Of a DNA stretch of 64,000 nucleotides, positions 17,635 to 25,480 are shown in pieces. Position 1 is the stretch's first letter, and every line of letters starts with the position of its first letter. Below the pieces are notes generated by a model, which saw only the letters and a list, made by a program, of their open reading frames with translations, had not been told where the DNA came from and made no database searches. Position numbers and translations under genes: made by a program. Origin of the DNA: Legionella jordanis (GTDB lineage: Bacteria > Pseudomonadota > Gammaproteobacteria > Legionellales > Legionellaceae); NCBI RefSeq assembly GCF_900637635.1, contig NZ_LR134383.1:1643501-1707500 (forward strand). The letters are read 5' to 3'.

Positions 17635-18045
17635 ATGCCAGAGCACATGGATAGAAAATTAACTGACGAGGAAGAATCGTTAAATTTAATTCAATCTCAG
17701 AGTGAACGTGCAATGCATTATCGAATGCTCCTGGATGAAGAAAAATACAGTAAGGAGATAGATGGCTTAGCGAGGACTTGTGCCCATTTGTTAACTCATG
17801 AACAAGACATTGACGAGGTCATAAGGCGTATGGAAACATCCATGACCTCGAGTTATCTACAAAACCTTAAAGCAGTAGATCAAACTATAAAGGGCTATCA
17901 AGAAAGGAAATTGATGACCTCAGCCCATACTTTTTATGGGGGAAAGGAAGCGGGAAACCTAACCCGTCAAATTACTGCCTTAGAAAAAATTAAAAGAGAG
18001 GCCCCTAGTGATCTTATGGAAAGTATAGTGAATGATGTGAATTAG
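17635..18045 (+). pseudogene. 5' part of an unknown gene interrupted by the IS481 element
   Basis: A 136-aa frame of unknown function: soluble, highly charged, probably helical (LTDEEESLNLIQSQSERAM, then RMETSMTSSYLQN), with no recognised domain. Its last two codons and TAG stop come from the end of the insertion sequence. Removing the IS and one copy of the target duplication joins VND (codon 134) in frame to VLQHANKKYSLNL at 19243 and onward, to a TAA at 19306-19308, giving a 155-aa original protein. The truncated product has lost the last 20 residues. Start is ATG 17635 with a weak AAAGG site; ATG 17647 is an alternative. Confidence 0.7.
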
Positions 18046-18063
18046 TTTCGACTTAATCTGACA
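18036..18063 (+). repeat. Left terminal inverted repeat of the IS481 element
   Basis: The left end is TGTGAATTAG followed by TTTCGACTTAATCTGACA. It matches the inverted right end in most positions, most strongly in the inner block ACTT-ATCTGACA. The TAG inside it supplies the stop codon of the interrupted host gene. Confidence 0.8.
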
Positions 18064-18139
18064 CAAGTACTTGAAAAAGAGAGAGTTTCCGGTTTTGATA
18101 GAAGTGCGAACTTGAAACAAAACCAAAAGGAAAACTCTC

Positions 18140-19174
18140 ATGATAGATAATACAGTTAAAATTATTAAACATAAAGTTGGCTTATTAAACCTTGCTGAAG
18201 AATTAGGGAATGTATCTAAGGCATGTAAAGTAATGGGCTTATCCAGAGATACATTTTATCGCTATAAGTCGGCAGTAGAATCGGGAGGAGTTGATGCTTT
18301 ATTCGATCAAAGCCGAAGAAAACCTAATCTAAAAAATAGAGTAGAAGAAGCAATTGAACTCTCGGTAAGGGAGTATGCGATCGCATTTCCAGCCCATGGT
18401 CAGCTTCGTACGAGCAATGAGCTTCGTAAACGGGGTATTTTTGTTTCTCCAAGTGGAGTTCGTAGCATTTGGCTGCGATATGAGCTTGCCAATTTTAAAG
18501 ACCGCTTAAAAGCATTAGAGGCTAAAGTAGCTTCTGAAGGAATTATATTGACGGAAGCGCAGGTCGTAGCTTTGGAGAAAAAGAAATTTGATGATGAGGC
18601 ATGTGGTGAAATCGAAACAGCACATCCTGGTTACCTCGGCTCGCAAGATACTTTTTATGTGGGTACGCTTAAAGGAGTCGGTCGCATTTATCAGCAAACT
18701 TTTGTTGATACCTATAGTAAAGTGGCATTTGCCAAGCTTTATACGACTAAAACGCCAATTACTTCAGCAGATTTACTGAACGATAAGGTTTTACCCTTCT
18801 TCGAACAACACGATTTACCTATACTGCGTATTTTAACAGATAGGGGTACTGAATATTGTGGCAAGGTAGAACAGCATGATTATCAGCTTTATTTGGCAAT
18901 TAATAACATTGACCATACAAAGACAAAAGCAAATTCACCCCAAACAAATGGGATTTGTGAACGTTTTCATAAAACGATTTTACAGGAGTTTTATCAAGTA
19001 ACATTCCGAAAGAAAATTTACGAATCAATCGATGAATTGCAAAAAGATCTGGACGAATGGATGGATTACTATAATAATCAACGTACTCATCAGGGTAAAA
19101 TGTGTTGTGGACGTACTCCAATGCAAACTTTGATAGAGGCTAAACAAATCTGGATGGAAAAATTTATAAACTAA
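18140..19174 (+). CDS. IS481-family transposase
   Basis: A 344-aa DDE transposase. The N-terminal half has a helix-turn-helix (about residues 12-50, with ACKVMGLSRDTFYRYK) and a second helical DNA-binding part. The integrase core (rve) follows, with the first Asp in GSQDTFYVG (about 171), the second in LTDRGTEYCG (about 234) and Glu in TNGICERFHKT (about 270). The C-terminus has YNNQRTHQGKMCCGRTPMQ, characteristic of this family. The frame is intact, so the element may still be mobile. It starts about 100 nt inside the left end. Confidence 0.93.
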   Translation: MIDNTVKIIKHKVGLLNLAEELGNVSKACKVMGLSRDTFYRYKSAVESGGVDALFDQSRRKPNLKNRVEEAIELSVREYAIAFPAHGQLRTSNELRKRGIFVSPSGVRSIWLRYELANFKDRLKALEAKVASEGIILTEAQVVALEKKKFDDEACGEIETAHPGYLGSQDTFYVGTLKGVGRIYQQTFVDTYSKVAFAKLYTTKTPITSADLLNDKVLPFFEQHDLPILRILTDRGTEYCGKVEQHDYQLYLAINNIDHTKTKANSPQTNGICERFHKTILQEFYQVTFRKKIYESIDELQKDLDEWMDYYNNQRTHQGKMCCGRTPMQTLIEAKQIWMEKFIN

Positions 19175-19210
19175 ATTTGACCTGACAGACACTTCTTAAA
19201 AACCGGTAAC

Positions 19211-19236
19211 TGTCAGATCAAGTTGGAACTACTACA
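19211..19236 (-). repeat. Right terminal inverted repeat of the IS481 element
   Basis: The right end, read inwards on the minus strand, is TGTAGTAG followed by TTCCAACTTGATCTGACA. It pairs with the left end at 18036-18063 and is followed immediately by the second copy of the target duplication, AATGA. Confidence 0.8.
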
Positions 19237-19308
19237 AATGATGTCTTGCAGCATGCCAATAAGAAATACAGCCTTAATCTCGATAAGAACTTTCTTTCAA
19301 TGCCATAA
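19237..19308 (+). pseudogene. 3' remnant of the gene split by the IS481 element
   Basis: This short stretch encodes NDVLQHANKKYSLNLDKNFL then SMP and a TAA stop. It is in frame with the 17635 gene once the IS and one target-duplication copy are removed. On its own it has no start codon or ribosome site, so it is the stranded C-terminal end of that gene. Confidence 0.7.
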
Positions 19309-19376
19309 TCAAAAAAAATTATTCAGTTTATCATTGCTCATCATGCCTTTGCGTCTATCTACCTTTGATTTAACCA

Positions 19377-19405
19377 TTGCTTTTAATGAGTCACTGCGTT
19401 ATAAC
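19377..19405 (+). promoter_or_regulatory. Candidate sigma-70 promoter of the csrA-like gene
   Basis: TTGCTT (19377-19382) and TATAAC (19400-19405) are separated by 17 nt, and the TATAAC box is 27 nt before the csrA-like ATG. The fit to the consensus is moderate. The site is on the host side of the IS, so the downstream gene should not depend on the element for transcription. Confidence 0.45.
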
Positions 19406-19432
19406 ATATTAAAAAATAAGAAGGTTCTATTT

Positions 19433-19624
19433 ATGAATATTGTGACTATCCCTTTTGAGGAGCCATTGCTTGTCGATATTGGCGGTCACATTGTTCAAAT
19501 AGTTGCATTCAAGACCTTAGAGCATGGCAATATCAAATTTGGAGTAAATGCACCTCGCTCCATTGAAGTCCATCGCGAAGAAATCTACCATGCGATTAAG
19601 CAAAAACAACAAAGCAGTGACTGA
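19433..19624 (+). CDS. Divergent CsrA/RsmA-family protein
   Basis: A 63-aa CsrA homologue. CsrA dimers bind GGA motifs in mRNA leaders and control translation. The second half is well conserved: FGVNAP (residues 36-41) and VHREEIY (46-52), including the RNA-contacting Arg48. The first strand is unusual: the LTRR block of ordinary CsrA is replaced by VTIP (residues 4-7), so two basic RNA-binding residues are missing, and about three residues are inserted before GNIKFG. The open frame begins at 19223 inside the IS, but GAAGG 8 nt before ATG 19433 and the family length fix the start. It is followed after 8 nt by the PAP2 gene. It is probably an accessory CsrA paralogue with altered RNA specificity. 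Confidence 0.88.
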   Translation: MNIVTIPFEEPLLVDIGGHIVQIVAFKTLEHGNIKFGVNAPRSIEVHREEIYHAIKQKQQSSD

Positions 19625-19632
19625 AAATCCTA

Positions 19633-20514
19633 ATGCCCTCAAAACATAACCTCTGCACGGTGTTTGCCGGTTCTGTTCTTTTTATTTTGTCCATCATTGC
19701 TTTAGCCATAAATCATTTCATTTATAAATATCAAGGCAATAACTACTTTCCATCGAATACCCTTCCGATCGCCCTATTATTATTTCTAGCTTTGGCTGGA
19801 AGTTATTTACAGTTTGGCAAGCAAAGCATCGCCGTTAAAATTAGTCGGGAAATCATTTTTTATTTCATAGTAATGTCCTTAATTGCATTAGCTACCAATG
19901 CAATTCAATATACTCCTTTTACCCCAATCGATGAAAAAATTATAAATCTTGAGCAGGCCATACACGTCAATGTACCTGATATTCTTCACTGGACTCTGCA
20001 ACATGATGTTGTTACAGGAGTCCTGGTTTGGGTATACGACAGCTTGCCTTATCAGATGAGTCTCATTCCCGTCTTCGTCATATTAATGCGTCGATTTTCA
20101 TACGTCCGAGAATATTATTGTTTACTGCTTATCACAGCTCTCATTGGTTTTTCAATTTATTATTTTTATCCTACTGTAGCGCCAGCGGGCTCTTTTAGAA
20201 ATCCTATGTTCAGTGAGTCACAATTGGCTACGGGACTTAAATTTAATCAAATCCACCAAAACATTCCTCCTTCTACCATTGAAGGAGGGCTAATCGCTTT
20301 CCCATCATTTCATGCAATTTGGGCCTGGCTTTGCCTTTATCTTTTGCGTAGTTGGCCCATTGTTTTTTTTCTTTTATTACCGGTTACTGTCACATTGATT
20401 TTATCTTGCGTTCTGTTGGGCTGGCATTATCCTTTGGATTTAATCGCAAGCCTCATCATTGTCCTGATGAGCCATTGGTTTTGCGCTTTTTGCGGAAGGT
20501 TCAAGCATGCCTAA
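19633..20514 (+). CDS. PAP2-superfamily membrane phosphatase
   Basis: A 293-aa membrane protein with about six to seven hydrophobic helices and the PAP2/inositol-phosphorylceramide-synthase type motifs: FYPTVAPAG (about 177-185), PSFHAIWAW (about 223-231, catalytic His) and GWHYPLDLIAS (about 261-271, second His and Asp). These residues form the phosphatase or phosphotransferase site facing the outer side of the inner membrane. The substrate may be a lipid or lipid-linked phosphate. It is the second gene after the csrA-like gene and its stop overlaps by 4 nt the stop of the convergent L,D-transpeptidase gene. Confidence 0.85.
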   Translation: MPSKHNLCTVFAGSVLFILSIIALAINHFIYKYQGNNYFPSNTLPIALLLFLALAGSYLQFGKQSIAVKISREIIFYFIVMSLIALATNAIQYTPFTPIDEKIINLEQAIHVNVPDILHWTLQHDVVTGVLVWVYDSLPYQMSLIPVFVILMRRFSYVREYYCLLLITALIGFSIYYFYPTVAPAGSFRNPMFSESQLATGLKFNQIHQNIPPSTIEGGLIAFPSFHAIWAWLCLYLLRSWPIVFFLLLPVTVTLILSCVLLGWHYPLDLIASLIIVLMSHWFCAFCGRFKHA

Positions 20515-21419
20515 GTTAGCCTTTTAGGAAGGCCTGTTGGTTTGTTCAGTTCATTTTGAAGTACTTTATAATTAATCCCTTTTAGGGAAAAACGTGTTAA
20601 TCTCTCCTTCGTTAGATGAGCTAAATTTTGACTAGCGTGCCCGGCTAAAGCTGGATGAATTTCAACATACAAGCGATTATCCAAATAACCAAATTTAACG
20701 GGCTGGTTAACCACCAATACCGATGTTCCTACAGTTACATGATTAAACAAATATTCAATGTCTTCCGGGAGCATTCTAATGCAACCAGCACTAACTTGTG
20801 CTCCCACGCCCTCAGGTCTATTCGTTCCATGAATGAGATAAGTAGACCAACCCAAGCGCAAAAGGTGTTTACCTAAAGGATTGTCCTCTCCAGCTGGAAA
20901 TTCATTGGGTAATAAAGTTCCATGTTTAGCCGCTTCAGCTTGCAACTTAGCACTTGGATGCCAAACTGGGTTCCTTTCCTTGCTCACCACCTTAGTCTGT
21001 CCAAGCGGGGTTTGCCAGCCTTTTCGTCCAATCCCTACAGGCATTGTAATAACTACATTATCATCCGGTGGAAAATAATATAATCGGTATTCTGCCAAAT
21101 TAATCACAATTCCCTTACGAGGCGCCGCTGGTAAAATGAACTGGGAGGGTATGATAATTTGATTGTGTTCAAACAGTGTTGCCGCCAGATCAATATGGGG
21201 ATTTGCGCGCGCCATCTCATAGTAACCCATATCATAACGCAATCCGACTTCAAGCAGAGTTTCGCCGCTTTGAGGATAAATGGCTTGAATTCCACCGATA
21301 AGATCATCTTGAGCAGAAAGGACATAGGTACTTGACCAAACCACAATGCTCAGAAAAAAAAGAATACAAAACAGAAATATTTTACTAGGGCTTGCCAGGC
21401 TCACGGTGTTCTCATTCAA
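20511..21419 (-). CDS. L,D-transpeptidase (YkuD domain, EnhA/ErfK type)
   Basis: A 302-aa envelope enzyme. An N-terminal hydrophobic segment (about residues 13-31) acts as signal or anchor. A LysM-like peptidoglycan-binding part follows (GETLLEVGLRYDMGYYEMAR, about 52-71, through PSQFILP). The YkuD catalytic domain spans about 103-235, with the active-site signature H..G...VSAGCIRM (HGTNRPEGVGAQVSAGCIRM, about 197-216) carrying the Cys nucleophile. Such enzymes make 3-3 crosslinks or attach lipoproteins to peptidoglycan. Legionella EnhA belongs to this family. It is convergent with the PAP2 gene. Confidence 0.9.
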   Translation of the reverse strand: MNENTVSLASPSKIFLFCILFFLSIVVWSSTYVLSAQDDLIGGIQAIYPQSGETLLEVGLRYDMGYYEMARANPHIDLAATLFEHNQIIIPSQFILPAAPRKGIVINLAEYRLYYFPPDDNVVITMPVGIGRKGWQTPLGQTKVVSKERNPVWHPSAKLQAEAAKHGTLLPNEFPAGEDNPLGKHLLRLGWSTYLIHGTNRPEGVGAQVSAGCIRMLPEDIEYLFNHVTVGTSVLVVNQPVKFGYLDNRLYVEIHPALAGHASQNLAHLTKERLTRFSLKGINYKVLQNELNKPTGLPKRLT

Positions 21420-21420
21420 G

Positions 21421-21454
21421 CAACAAACAGTAAGAATGAGCTTACTGTTTGTTG
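21421..21454. terminator. Perfect 14-bp hairpin after the beta-oxidation operon
   Basis: CAACAAACAGTAAG and its exact complement CTTACTGTTTGTTG are separated by AATGAG. The structure sits between the stop of the FadJ-like gene and the start of the L,D-transpeptidase gene, both on the minus strand. It most likely ends the fadI-fadJ transcript, though no T-run follows, so it may instead protect the mRNA end or act as an operator. Confidence 0.6.
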
Positions 21455-21466
21455 TTAAGGATTGAA

Positions 21467-23494
21467 TTACAAACTGGCGTCCGCTTTGAATCGCTCGCCG
21501 TATTGGGCTTCCAATTTAGCAAACAACTCATTGAGCTTATCATGGCCAAATTGCCTGGCGTAATTCATTGGCCCGCCTCGAAATGGCGCAAAACCCGTTG
21601 CGAAAATCATGCCCCCATCCAGTAAATCACTATCGGCCACGACTCCTTCTCGCAGGCAAGATGCGGCCTCATTAACCATTCTTAAAATTAAGCGATTAGC
21701 GATTTCTTTCGACGATTTTGGATCACTGACCTTTTGTTTAATCGGTTTTCCATTTTTATAGCGGTAAAAACCCTGTCCTGTTTTGCGGCCGAGTTTGCCC
21801 TCTTTAACCATATCCCTCAATCGCTGAGGTACGGCTCCACCGAAATGGGCTGTGAGATTTTCAGCTACTGCCAAACAGACGTCCATGCCCACAGTATCAG
21901 CCAATTCGACCGGTCCCATGACCATACCAAATTCTTTAGCGGCCTGATCAATTTCTTCGCCTTTGTACCCTTCTTCAAGCAACTGCACGCATTCCATGAG
22001 GTAGGGCATTAAAACCCGATTGATCAGAAAGCCCGGGCTGGATTTAACGGGTAAGGGCAATCGACCAATTTGATTCACAAACGTACAAGAACGTTGCGTA
22101 ACGTCTTTAGCCGTTTTGCTGCTACTAACCACCTCCACCAATTCCATTTTGGCAACTGGATTAAAGAAATGAATACCAACCAGCCGCTTTGGATTAGTCA
22201 TAACCTGGCTGATTTCATCAAGCGGAATACTTGAAGTATTCGTGGCAATCAAAGCGTCTTTTTTCGCCTTGGCCTCAACCTCTCTCATTATCCCCTGCTT
22301 AACAGCAAGATTCTCAAAGACAGCTTCTATAATAACGTCGGCACGGGCTATCCCGTAGCCCTCAGGATCAGGAATTAATCTGTCCATAGCCGCCTGAATG
22401 AGCCTTGGCTTCCGTAATTTTTTCTTAAATAGTGAGTAAGCTCTTGCCATAGCAGGCGCGATTTGCAGATGCGATTTATCTTGCAAGGTGACCTTAATGC
22501 CTCGCAACGCACACCAGGCCGCAATATCGCCCCCCATCACACCGGCACCTATAACATGTACGTGCTCAGCATGAAAATTACTTTCTTTTCCAAAAGATTT
22601 CATTCGCTCACGCAACAAGAAAGCACGGATAAGATTTGCTGCGGTGGATCCCTGGGTTATTAGTTGCTCAACCGAATCGGCTTCTTTAAGATAAGCTCGT
22701 TCGCCGACCGCGCCTTCCTTTTGCCATAAATCAATTACGGCATAGGGGGCAGGATAATGATTTTGGGAAACCCTTTTGCTGACGTTATAGCGCAGGAGCG
22801 GCGCTAACAAAGCACGTACCCACGATTGATTAGTGACCGACTGAATAAAACTTGGTTTATGTTTTGCTGGCTTATTGAGGATAAAATAGAGAGCAGCTCG
22901 CTTTAATTGCCTTAAAGGCACGACATCATCGACTATTCCTAATCGTTTTGCTTTCTCAGCGCTAAGAGGTGCGCCTGTTAATATCACCTTGGATAATGCA
23001 TCAAAGCCCCCAATAAGTTTTGGTAAGCGCACTGTACCACCCCAGCCCGGGTGAATCCCCAGCAAAATTTCCGGAAGGCCGATTCGCGTGTCTTTGTCAT
23101 CTGTAGCTACACGGTAATCGCAGGCAAGGGCAAGTTCCAACCCCCCTCCCATGCAAAAACCATCTATCATCGCTACTGTAGGAATATTTAAAGCTTCCAG
23201 GCGTAAAAAAACGGTTTGACCTTTTCTTAAAAAATCAACTGCTTCTGCAGGTGAGGTAAATTTAGAAAATTCATTGACATCAGCTCCGGCAATAAACCCC
23301 TTTTCCTTAGCTGAATAGACAACCAAACCCTTTAAATTTGAACGCTGCCCAATTTCTTGTAATAGGCTGTTTAATTCATCCAAAACCTCGTGGTTGATTG
23401 CATTAACCGCGGTATCTTGTCTGTTAAAGGCTAACCAAGCGATATGATCAGCATCCGTTTGCAATTGCCAGTGTTTATAATTACTCATGTCCAT
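21467..23494 (-). CDS. Fatty-acid oxidation complex alpha subunit (FadJ/FadB-like)
   Basis: A 675-aa bifunctional enoyl-CoA hydratase/3-hydroxyacyl-CoA dehydrogenase. The N-terminal crotonase domain has GFIAGADVNEF (about 66-76) and GGGLELALACDYRV (oxyanion region, about 111-124, with the catalytic Glu in this helix and another near LPEILLGIHPG). The NAD-binding domain begins with HVIGAGVMGGDIAAW (about 310-324), followed by HFFNPVAKMELVEVV (about 445) and the C-terminal dehydrogenase domains. The two catalytic steps follow acyl-CoA dehydrogenase in beta-oxidation. It overlaps the thiolase stop by 14 nt, giving a coupled fadI-fadJ-like pair. Confidence 0.92.
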   Translation of the reverse strand: MDMSNYKHWQLQTDADHIAWLAFNRQDTAVNAINHEVLDELNSLLQEIGQRSNLKGLVVYSAKEKGFIAGADVNEFSKFTSPAEAVDFLRKGQTVFLRLEALNIPTVAMIDGFCMGGGLELALACDYRVATDDKDTRIGLPEILLGIHPGWGGTVRLPKLIGGFDALSKVILTGAPLSAEKAKRLGIVDDVVPLRQLKRAALYFILNKPAKHKPSFIQSVTNQSWVRALLAPLLRYNVSKRVSQNHYPAPYAVIDLWQKEGAVGERAYLKEADSVEQLITQGSTAANLIRAFLLRERMKSFGKESNFHAEHVHVIGAGVMGGDIAAWCALRGIKVTLQDKSHLQIAPAMARAYSLFKKKLRKPRLIQAAMDRLIPDPEGYGIARADVIIEAVFENLAVKQGIMREVEAKAKKDALIATNTSSIPLDEISQVMTNPKRLVGIHFFNPVAKMELVEVVSSSKTAKDVTQRSCTFVNQIGRLPLPVKSSPGFLINRVLMPYLMECVQLLEEGYKGEEIDQAAKEFGMVMGPVELADTVGMDVCLAVAENLTAHFGGAVPQRLRDMVKEGKLGRKTGQGFYRYKNGKPIKQKVSDPKSSKEIANRLILRMVNEAASCLREGVVADSDLLDGGMIFATGFAPFRGGPMNYARQFGHDKLNELFAKLEAQYGERFKADASL

Positions 23495-24800
23495 TAACCT
23501 CGGTCACACGTTCCAGATACATTGCCCCACCTTGGCCACCGCCAATGCAAATAGCAGCCATTCCCCTTTTGCCATTCGTATGCTTCAAAGCTTGTAAAGT
23601 ATGCAACACAATTCTTGCGCCGCTAGCACCTATCGGATGGCCTGCTGCAATTGCCCCTCCATCCATGTTTAATTTTGCCAAAGAAGGAGCCCCCATAGCC
23701 TCTTTTAAGCCGAGCTCTGTTTGACAATACTGTTCGTCATTCCAAGCAGCCAAGCAGCCTAAAACCTGAGCAGCAAAGGCTTCATTGATCTCCCAACAAT
23801 CAAAATCCGAAGGCTTCAGATGATGCCGTTGCATAATTGGTGTTGCGGCATGCACGGGTCCTAAGCCCATTTGCGAAGGATCTAAAGCAGCCCACTGAGA
23901 ATCAACAATTCGTCCAATAATGGGTAAATTGTATTTCTTTACGGCATCAGCACTGGCCAATAGAAGTAAGCAAGCCCCATCCGTTACCTGCGAGCTGTTA
24001 CCTGGGGTGACCATGCCATATTTTTTGTCAAAATAAGGTTTCAGTTTGGCCAATTTTTCGACGGTAGAATCTGGACGCATACCGTCATCTTGGGGATAAA
24101 CACGACCTTTGCTGTCGATAATCGGAGTAACCTCCTCCATTCGCCCTTCCGCATAGGCAAGAGCTAATCGATGATGACTTTCACTGGCAAAGCTGTCCAT
24201 TTGCTCACGGGTAATTCCAAAGCGATAGGCAACCTTTTCTGCTGTTTGCCCCATGTTTAGGCCAACAATTGGATCAGTCAGCCCCCTTAACAAGGCAATA
24301 ACTGGAGCAAGAAATGAAGGTCTAAATTTCGTCATCAATGTTGCTCTTTGGCCAACGCTTTTGGCCGCAAACCATTGTGAAAGCCATGAAGCCATCTTTT
24401 GGTTAAACAGCAAGGGAGCATGGCTCATTGCATCAGTGCCTCCTGCAAGAATCAAATCGCTTCGGCCACTTGCAATTTGCATGGCAGCATTATCAAGAGC
24501 TTGCATGCCCGAGGCGCAATTTCGCATGACTGTGAACGCAGGAACCCGTTCGCCACAACCCAGACGCAGAGATATGACGCGTGCAATATTCGCCTCATCA
24601 GGTCCCGGCATGGCTGAACCAATAATCACCTCATCCAAATTTGTGGGTGCAAAAGGCTGGCGATTAAGTAGTGCAATACCCGTGGCAACAGCCAAATCTG
24701 AGCCACTGAAAGGCCCTACATCCCGAGCCTTTAAAAATGGCGTTCGGCTTCCGTCGACTACATAGACCGCCCGACCGTTTAAATTCGATGCGTGCTTCAT
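23481..24800 (-). CDS. Acetyl-CoA C-acyltransferase (FadI-like thiolase)
   Basis: A thiolase of about 439 aa that performs the last step of beta-oxidation. The nucleophilic Cys is in MRNCASGMQALD (about residue 92), the base His in GHPIGASGAR (about 383) and the second Cys in AICIGGGQGG (about 415). The open frame extends to 24833, but AGGAGGAG just upstream of ATG 24800 marks the start. It is the first gene of the two-gene operon with the FadJ-like subunit. The length and sequence of motifs are closer to FadI-type thiolases than to biosynthetic PhaA. Confidence 0.92.
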   Translation of the reverse strand: MKHASNLNGRAVYVVDGSRTPFLKARDVGPFSGSDLAVATGIALLNRQPFAPTNLDEVIIGSAMPGPDEANIARVISLRLGCGERVPAFTVMRNCASGMQALDNAAMQIASGRSDLILAGGTDAMSHAPLLFNQKMASWLSQWFAAKSVGQRATLMTKFRPSFLAPVIALLRGLTDPIVGLNMGQTAEKVAYRFGITREQMDSFASESHHRLALAYAEGRMEEVTPIIDSKGRVYPQDDGMRPDSTVEKLAKLKPYFDKKYGMVTPGNSSQVTDGACLLLLASADAVKKYNLPIIGRIVDSQWAALDPSQMGLGPVHAATPIMQRHHLKPSDFDCWEINEAFAAQVLGCLAAWNDEQYCQTELGLKEAMGAPSLAKLNMDGGAIAAGHPIGASGARIVLHTLQALKHTNGKRGMAAICIGGGQGGAMYLERVTEVNGHE

Positions 24801-24965
24801 TACTCCTCCTGATATTGTCAAGGCAGCTGACAAGCGTTCAATTTATCTGATAAAAGATAGCAGTTATCTTCTTATTTTGTAAGTATTTAGGAAATTGATA
24901 ACAAAAACATTTTGTTAAAGAGTTGACGCGCTCTAAATACCTGCTATACTTCGCCTCCATTGAAC

Positions 24966-25055
24966 GGAGAGATGGCCGAGAGGTCGAAGGCGCTCCCCTG
25001 CTAAGGGAGTATGGGAGAAATCCCATCGAGGGTTCGAATCCCTCTCTCTCCGCCA
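24966..25055 (+). tRNA. tRNA-Ser (anticodon GCT)
   Basis: Cloverleaf with 7-bp acceptor stem GGAGAGA/TCTCTCC, encoded CCA end, anticodon stem CTCCC/GGGAG around loop CTGCTAA (anticodon GCT at 25000-25002), a long variable arm (TATGGGAGAAATCCCATC) and T arm GAGGGTTCGAATCCCTC. The long variable arm and 90-nt length confirm a class II serine tRNA reading AGC/AGT codons. Confidence 0.97.
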
Positions 25056-25061
25056 GTACAC

Positions 25062-25138
25062 GCGCCCGTAGCTCAGTTGGATAGAGTATCTGGCTACGAA
25101 CCAGGGGGTCGGAGGTTCGAATCCTTCCGGGCGCGCCA
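25062..25138 (+). tRNA. tRNA-Arg (anticodon ACG)
   Basis: Cloverleaf of 77 nt with acceptor stem GCGCCCG/CGGGCGC, encoded CCA, D arm with GCTCAGTTGGATAGAG, anticodon loop CTACGAA (anticodon ACG at 25096-25098) and T arm GGAGGTTCGAATCCTTC. The A34 would be edited to inosine to read CGT, CGC and CGA. It lies 6 nt after tRNA-Ser and is probably co-transcribed with it. Confidence 0.97.
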
Positions 25139-25480
25139 TTTTTGAATAATAATCAAAAATATACGTGGAATCTGTAAAAAGTAGTGTAGCAAAATTGTTA
25201 CACTTCTTTTTCTGCTCTGTTAAACTTAAGCATTTTACCACCGGCTAACGAACCCCAATTTTCTTGCGGCGATTTTTAAATGCGCACATTAAAGATGTGC
25301 ACAATTTGGCTACCCGATTGCACAGATACAAAGAACAATCCCTGGACTCACCTCTATGTATGGGTTCCACTGTTCCCTGAGTATTGTGTAAGCAACCAAG
25401 TTTAGTATAAATATCCTTCTCAGCCTTCTAATCTCTTTTTGATTCCTGAGACCGTCAGCCCTTCACAAGTCATTAAACTC
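25139..25480. other. Intergenic region downstream of the tRNA genes
   Basis: Apart from the terminator at 25183-25211 and a small GCACAT/ATGTGC palindrome at 25284-25300, I see no gene. A 42-codon frame starting at 25280 has no ribosome site and no recognisable product. Nothing resembling an integrase or an attachment-site repeat of the tRNA 3' ends was found. Confidence 0.5.
25183..25211 (+). terminator. Intrinsic terminator after the tRNA pair
   Basis: AGTGTAGCAA and TTGTTACACT form a 10-bp stem (one G-T pair) with an AA spacer, followed by TCTTTTT. This stem-plus-T-run arrangement 45 nt after tRNA-Arg is a good rho-independent terminator for the tRNA transcript. An AT-rich stem (ATTTTTGA/TCAAAAAT, 25138-25160) lies just before it. 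Confidence 0.65.

Larger units (their letters stand above)
18036..19236 (+). mobile_element. Complete IS481-family insertion sequence
   Basis: A 1,201-bp element with one transposase gene. The ends are imperfect inverted repeats: TGTGAATTAG then TTTCGACTTAATCTGACA (18036-18063) against the complement of 19236-19211, which reads TGTAGTAG then TTCCAACTTGATCTGACA. A second inner repeat pair (GAGAGTTTCCGGTTTTGATA from 18081, and its partner 19190-19214) is also present. AATGA flanks both sides (18031-18035 and 19237-19241); the repeat can be read as 8 bp AATGATGT because the element begins with TGT. The intact target duplication points to one insertion event that has not been rearranged. Confidence 0.88.

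Noticed and set aside
19223..19432. N-terminal extension of the csrA-like frame back to 19223
   Set aside because: It starts inside the IS right end, has no family counterpart, and a ribosome site and normal CsrA length support ATG 19433.
24253..24765. 170-codon plus-strand frame antisense to the thiolase gene
   Set aside because: The minus strand encodes a complete thiolase with all catalytic residues; the antisense frame has no motif or ribosome site.
24966..25138. tRNA genes as an integration site for a genomic island
   Set aside because: No integrase gene and no repeated tRNA 3' end was found downstream; the genes that follow are ordinary small genes.
25212..25480. Possible 6S-like or other structured RNA downstream of the tRNA pair
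   Set aside because: I could not fold the region into a 6S-like bubble and found only small palindromes; there is no promoter-terminator pair enclosing it.
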